NCBI GenBank assembly: GCA_001791645.1
Contig: MGFA01000006.1
Span: 1-40,207, forward strand
Direction: 5' to 3'
Length of the DNA stretch: 40,207 bases
From: Candidatus Uhrbacteria bacterium RIFOXYB12_FULL_58_10
GTDB lineage: Bacteria > Patescibacteriota > Patescibacteriia > UBA9934 > GWF2-40-263
Below are positions 39,646-40,207 of the stretch, one piece after another; the first letter of the stretch is position 1, and every line of letters starts with the position of its first letter. The translations under genes were made by a program, and so were the position numbers. Under the pieces are notes generated by a model. The model was not told the DNA's origin and made no database searches. It saw only the letters and a list, made by a program, of their open reading frames with translations.

Positions 39646-40207
39646 ATGCCTTACGAAATCTCATTAGACGGGGCTCGCGCGGCTGCCGGTCTCGCGCTTG
39701 CGCGGGCGGAGCGGTTGAGCGGGACCGGTGCCTCGGCGACGGTTCGGATCACCGGCATCCTGAAGTTCGCTCCCGATCGTTCTGAGGTTGAGCTGCTACG
39801 CTGGCTCGAGGAGCGGCTTGGTTCCGATTACGCCGCGTGCCTTCCGCGATTTCGCGATATCGGCGAGGTCGAGGGTTCCTTCGCGATTGAGCTCGAGTAC
39901 GTCGGCGACGCCACGCTCGAGACCACGCTCGCGAGTCGCGAACGTCGTGACGCCATCGACCCGACGGTGGTTGTCGACCGCGTGGCGGAAATGATCGCGC
40001 GGTTCGCGACGGTATCCGTTCCGTCCGACGCGTGTTCGGCATCCGCGAATCCGATGGTCGACGAGGTCGTCGGCGCGCTCTCGTGCAACGCGATGGCCGC
40101 CGGCTCATTGTTTCGCCCGGACCCTGGAACGTGCCGCGACCATGCGGTGTTCGTCCCGGGGATCTGTCACCGCGACCTGTCTGCCGTGAACGTGATGTGC
40201 GCGTCCG
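39646..40207 (+). CDS. Phosphotransferase-like protein, 3'-truncated by window edge
   Basis: The frame is open from ATG 39646 to the last base (187 codons seen). Near its visible end 'GICHRDLSAVNVM' matches the catalytic loop of aminoglycoside phosphotransferase/choline kinase-type enzymes (H-x-D-L-x4-N), and 'FAIELEYVGDATLETTL' resembles the hinge that precedes it. The missing part should carry the metal-binding Asp. The N-terminal lobe lacks a glycine-rich loop that I can see. A TTGACA-17-TAGGTT promoter lies upstream. The substrate (small molecule or protein) cannot be told. Confidence 0.7.
   Translation, partial: MPYEISLDGARAAAGLALARAERLSGTGASATVRITGILKFAPDRSEVELLRWLEERLGSDYAACLPRFRDIGEVEGSFAIELEYVGDATLETTLASRERRDAIDPTVVVDRVAEMIARFATVSVPSDACSASANPMVDEVVGALSCNAMAAGSLFRPDPGTCRDHAVFVPGICHRDLSAVNVMCAS

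Overview
ORGANISM. The window looks like a chromosomal segment of a Candidate Phyla Radiation (Patescibacteria) bacterium with the standard genetic code (TAA, TAG and TGA all end genes). The grounds are a reduced type IV secretion-like locus (PrgI-type small membrane protein, VirB4 ATPase), the small and tightly packed genes, the near absence of Shine-Dalgarno sites, and a set of conserved proteins without familiar names that accompany these loci. The phylum-level call is fairly safe; I do not claim a class.

LAYOUT. (1) 1-7227 is a + strand operon: two large proteins of unknown function, PrgI, a VirB4 N-terminal-like protein, VirB4, a membrane-anchored protein and ComF. (2) 7265-7510 holds two tRNA-Ser genes (GCT, TGA). 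(3) 7505-17194 is an accessory island inserted at the 3' end of tRNA-Ser(TGA). It carries two closely related serine recombinases and cargo: SWIM-finger protein, Fic protein, HNH-like protein, a DHH-motif protein, a possible HEPN protein and small unknowns. The cargo is punctuated by repeats made of a fixed 57-nt right end, the core CCGCCA, a 64-66-nt imperfect palindrome and an intrinsic terminator. The island ends in a recognisable attR just before a conserved membrane-protein gene. (4) 17207-19330 holds that membrane protein, a candidate structured RNA, tRNA-Arg(GCG) and a protein with a DUF2325-like tail. (5) 19412-30588 holds recG on + and, converging on it, a compact eight-gene - strand operon: lemA, htpX, clpC-like, membrane protein, beta-propeller protein, DsbA-like protein, a pilin-like protein fused to an M15 peptidase, and radA. 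(6) 30659-33628 holds phosphomannomutase, tyrS and HIT. (7) 33644-35707 holds an MFS transporter with a possible leader peptide and attenuator, and a cysteine-containing unknown. (8) 35850-39576 holds tRNA-His and hisS with non-standard His identity features, hutH with an altered cofactor tripeptide, and a LOG-like protein. (9) The window ends inside a phosphotransferase-like gene.

HOW IT FITS TOGETHER. The secretion-like genes lie in two blocks (1-6547 and 22817-26675). The second block is cotranscribed with membrane and protein quality-control genes, which suggests a cell-envelope export or pilus machine maintained by HtpX, Clp and a thiol oxidoreductase. The tRNA-Ser island is the most unusual part. 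The element ends have equal lengths, share a core and show compensatory base changes in the palindromes, so it looks like a modular, repeatedly invaded cassette array run by small serine recombinases, with cargo families often found in defence or toxin systems.
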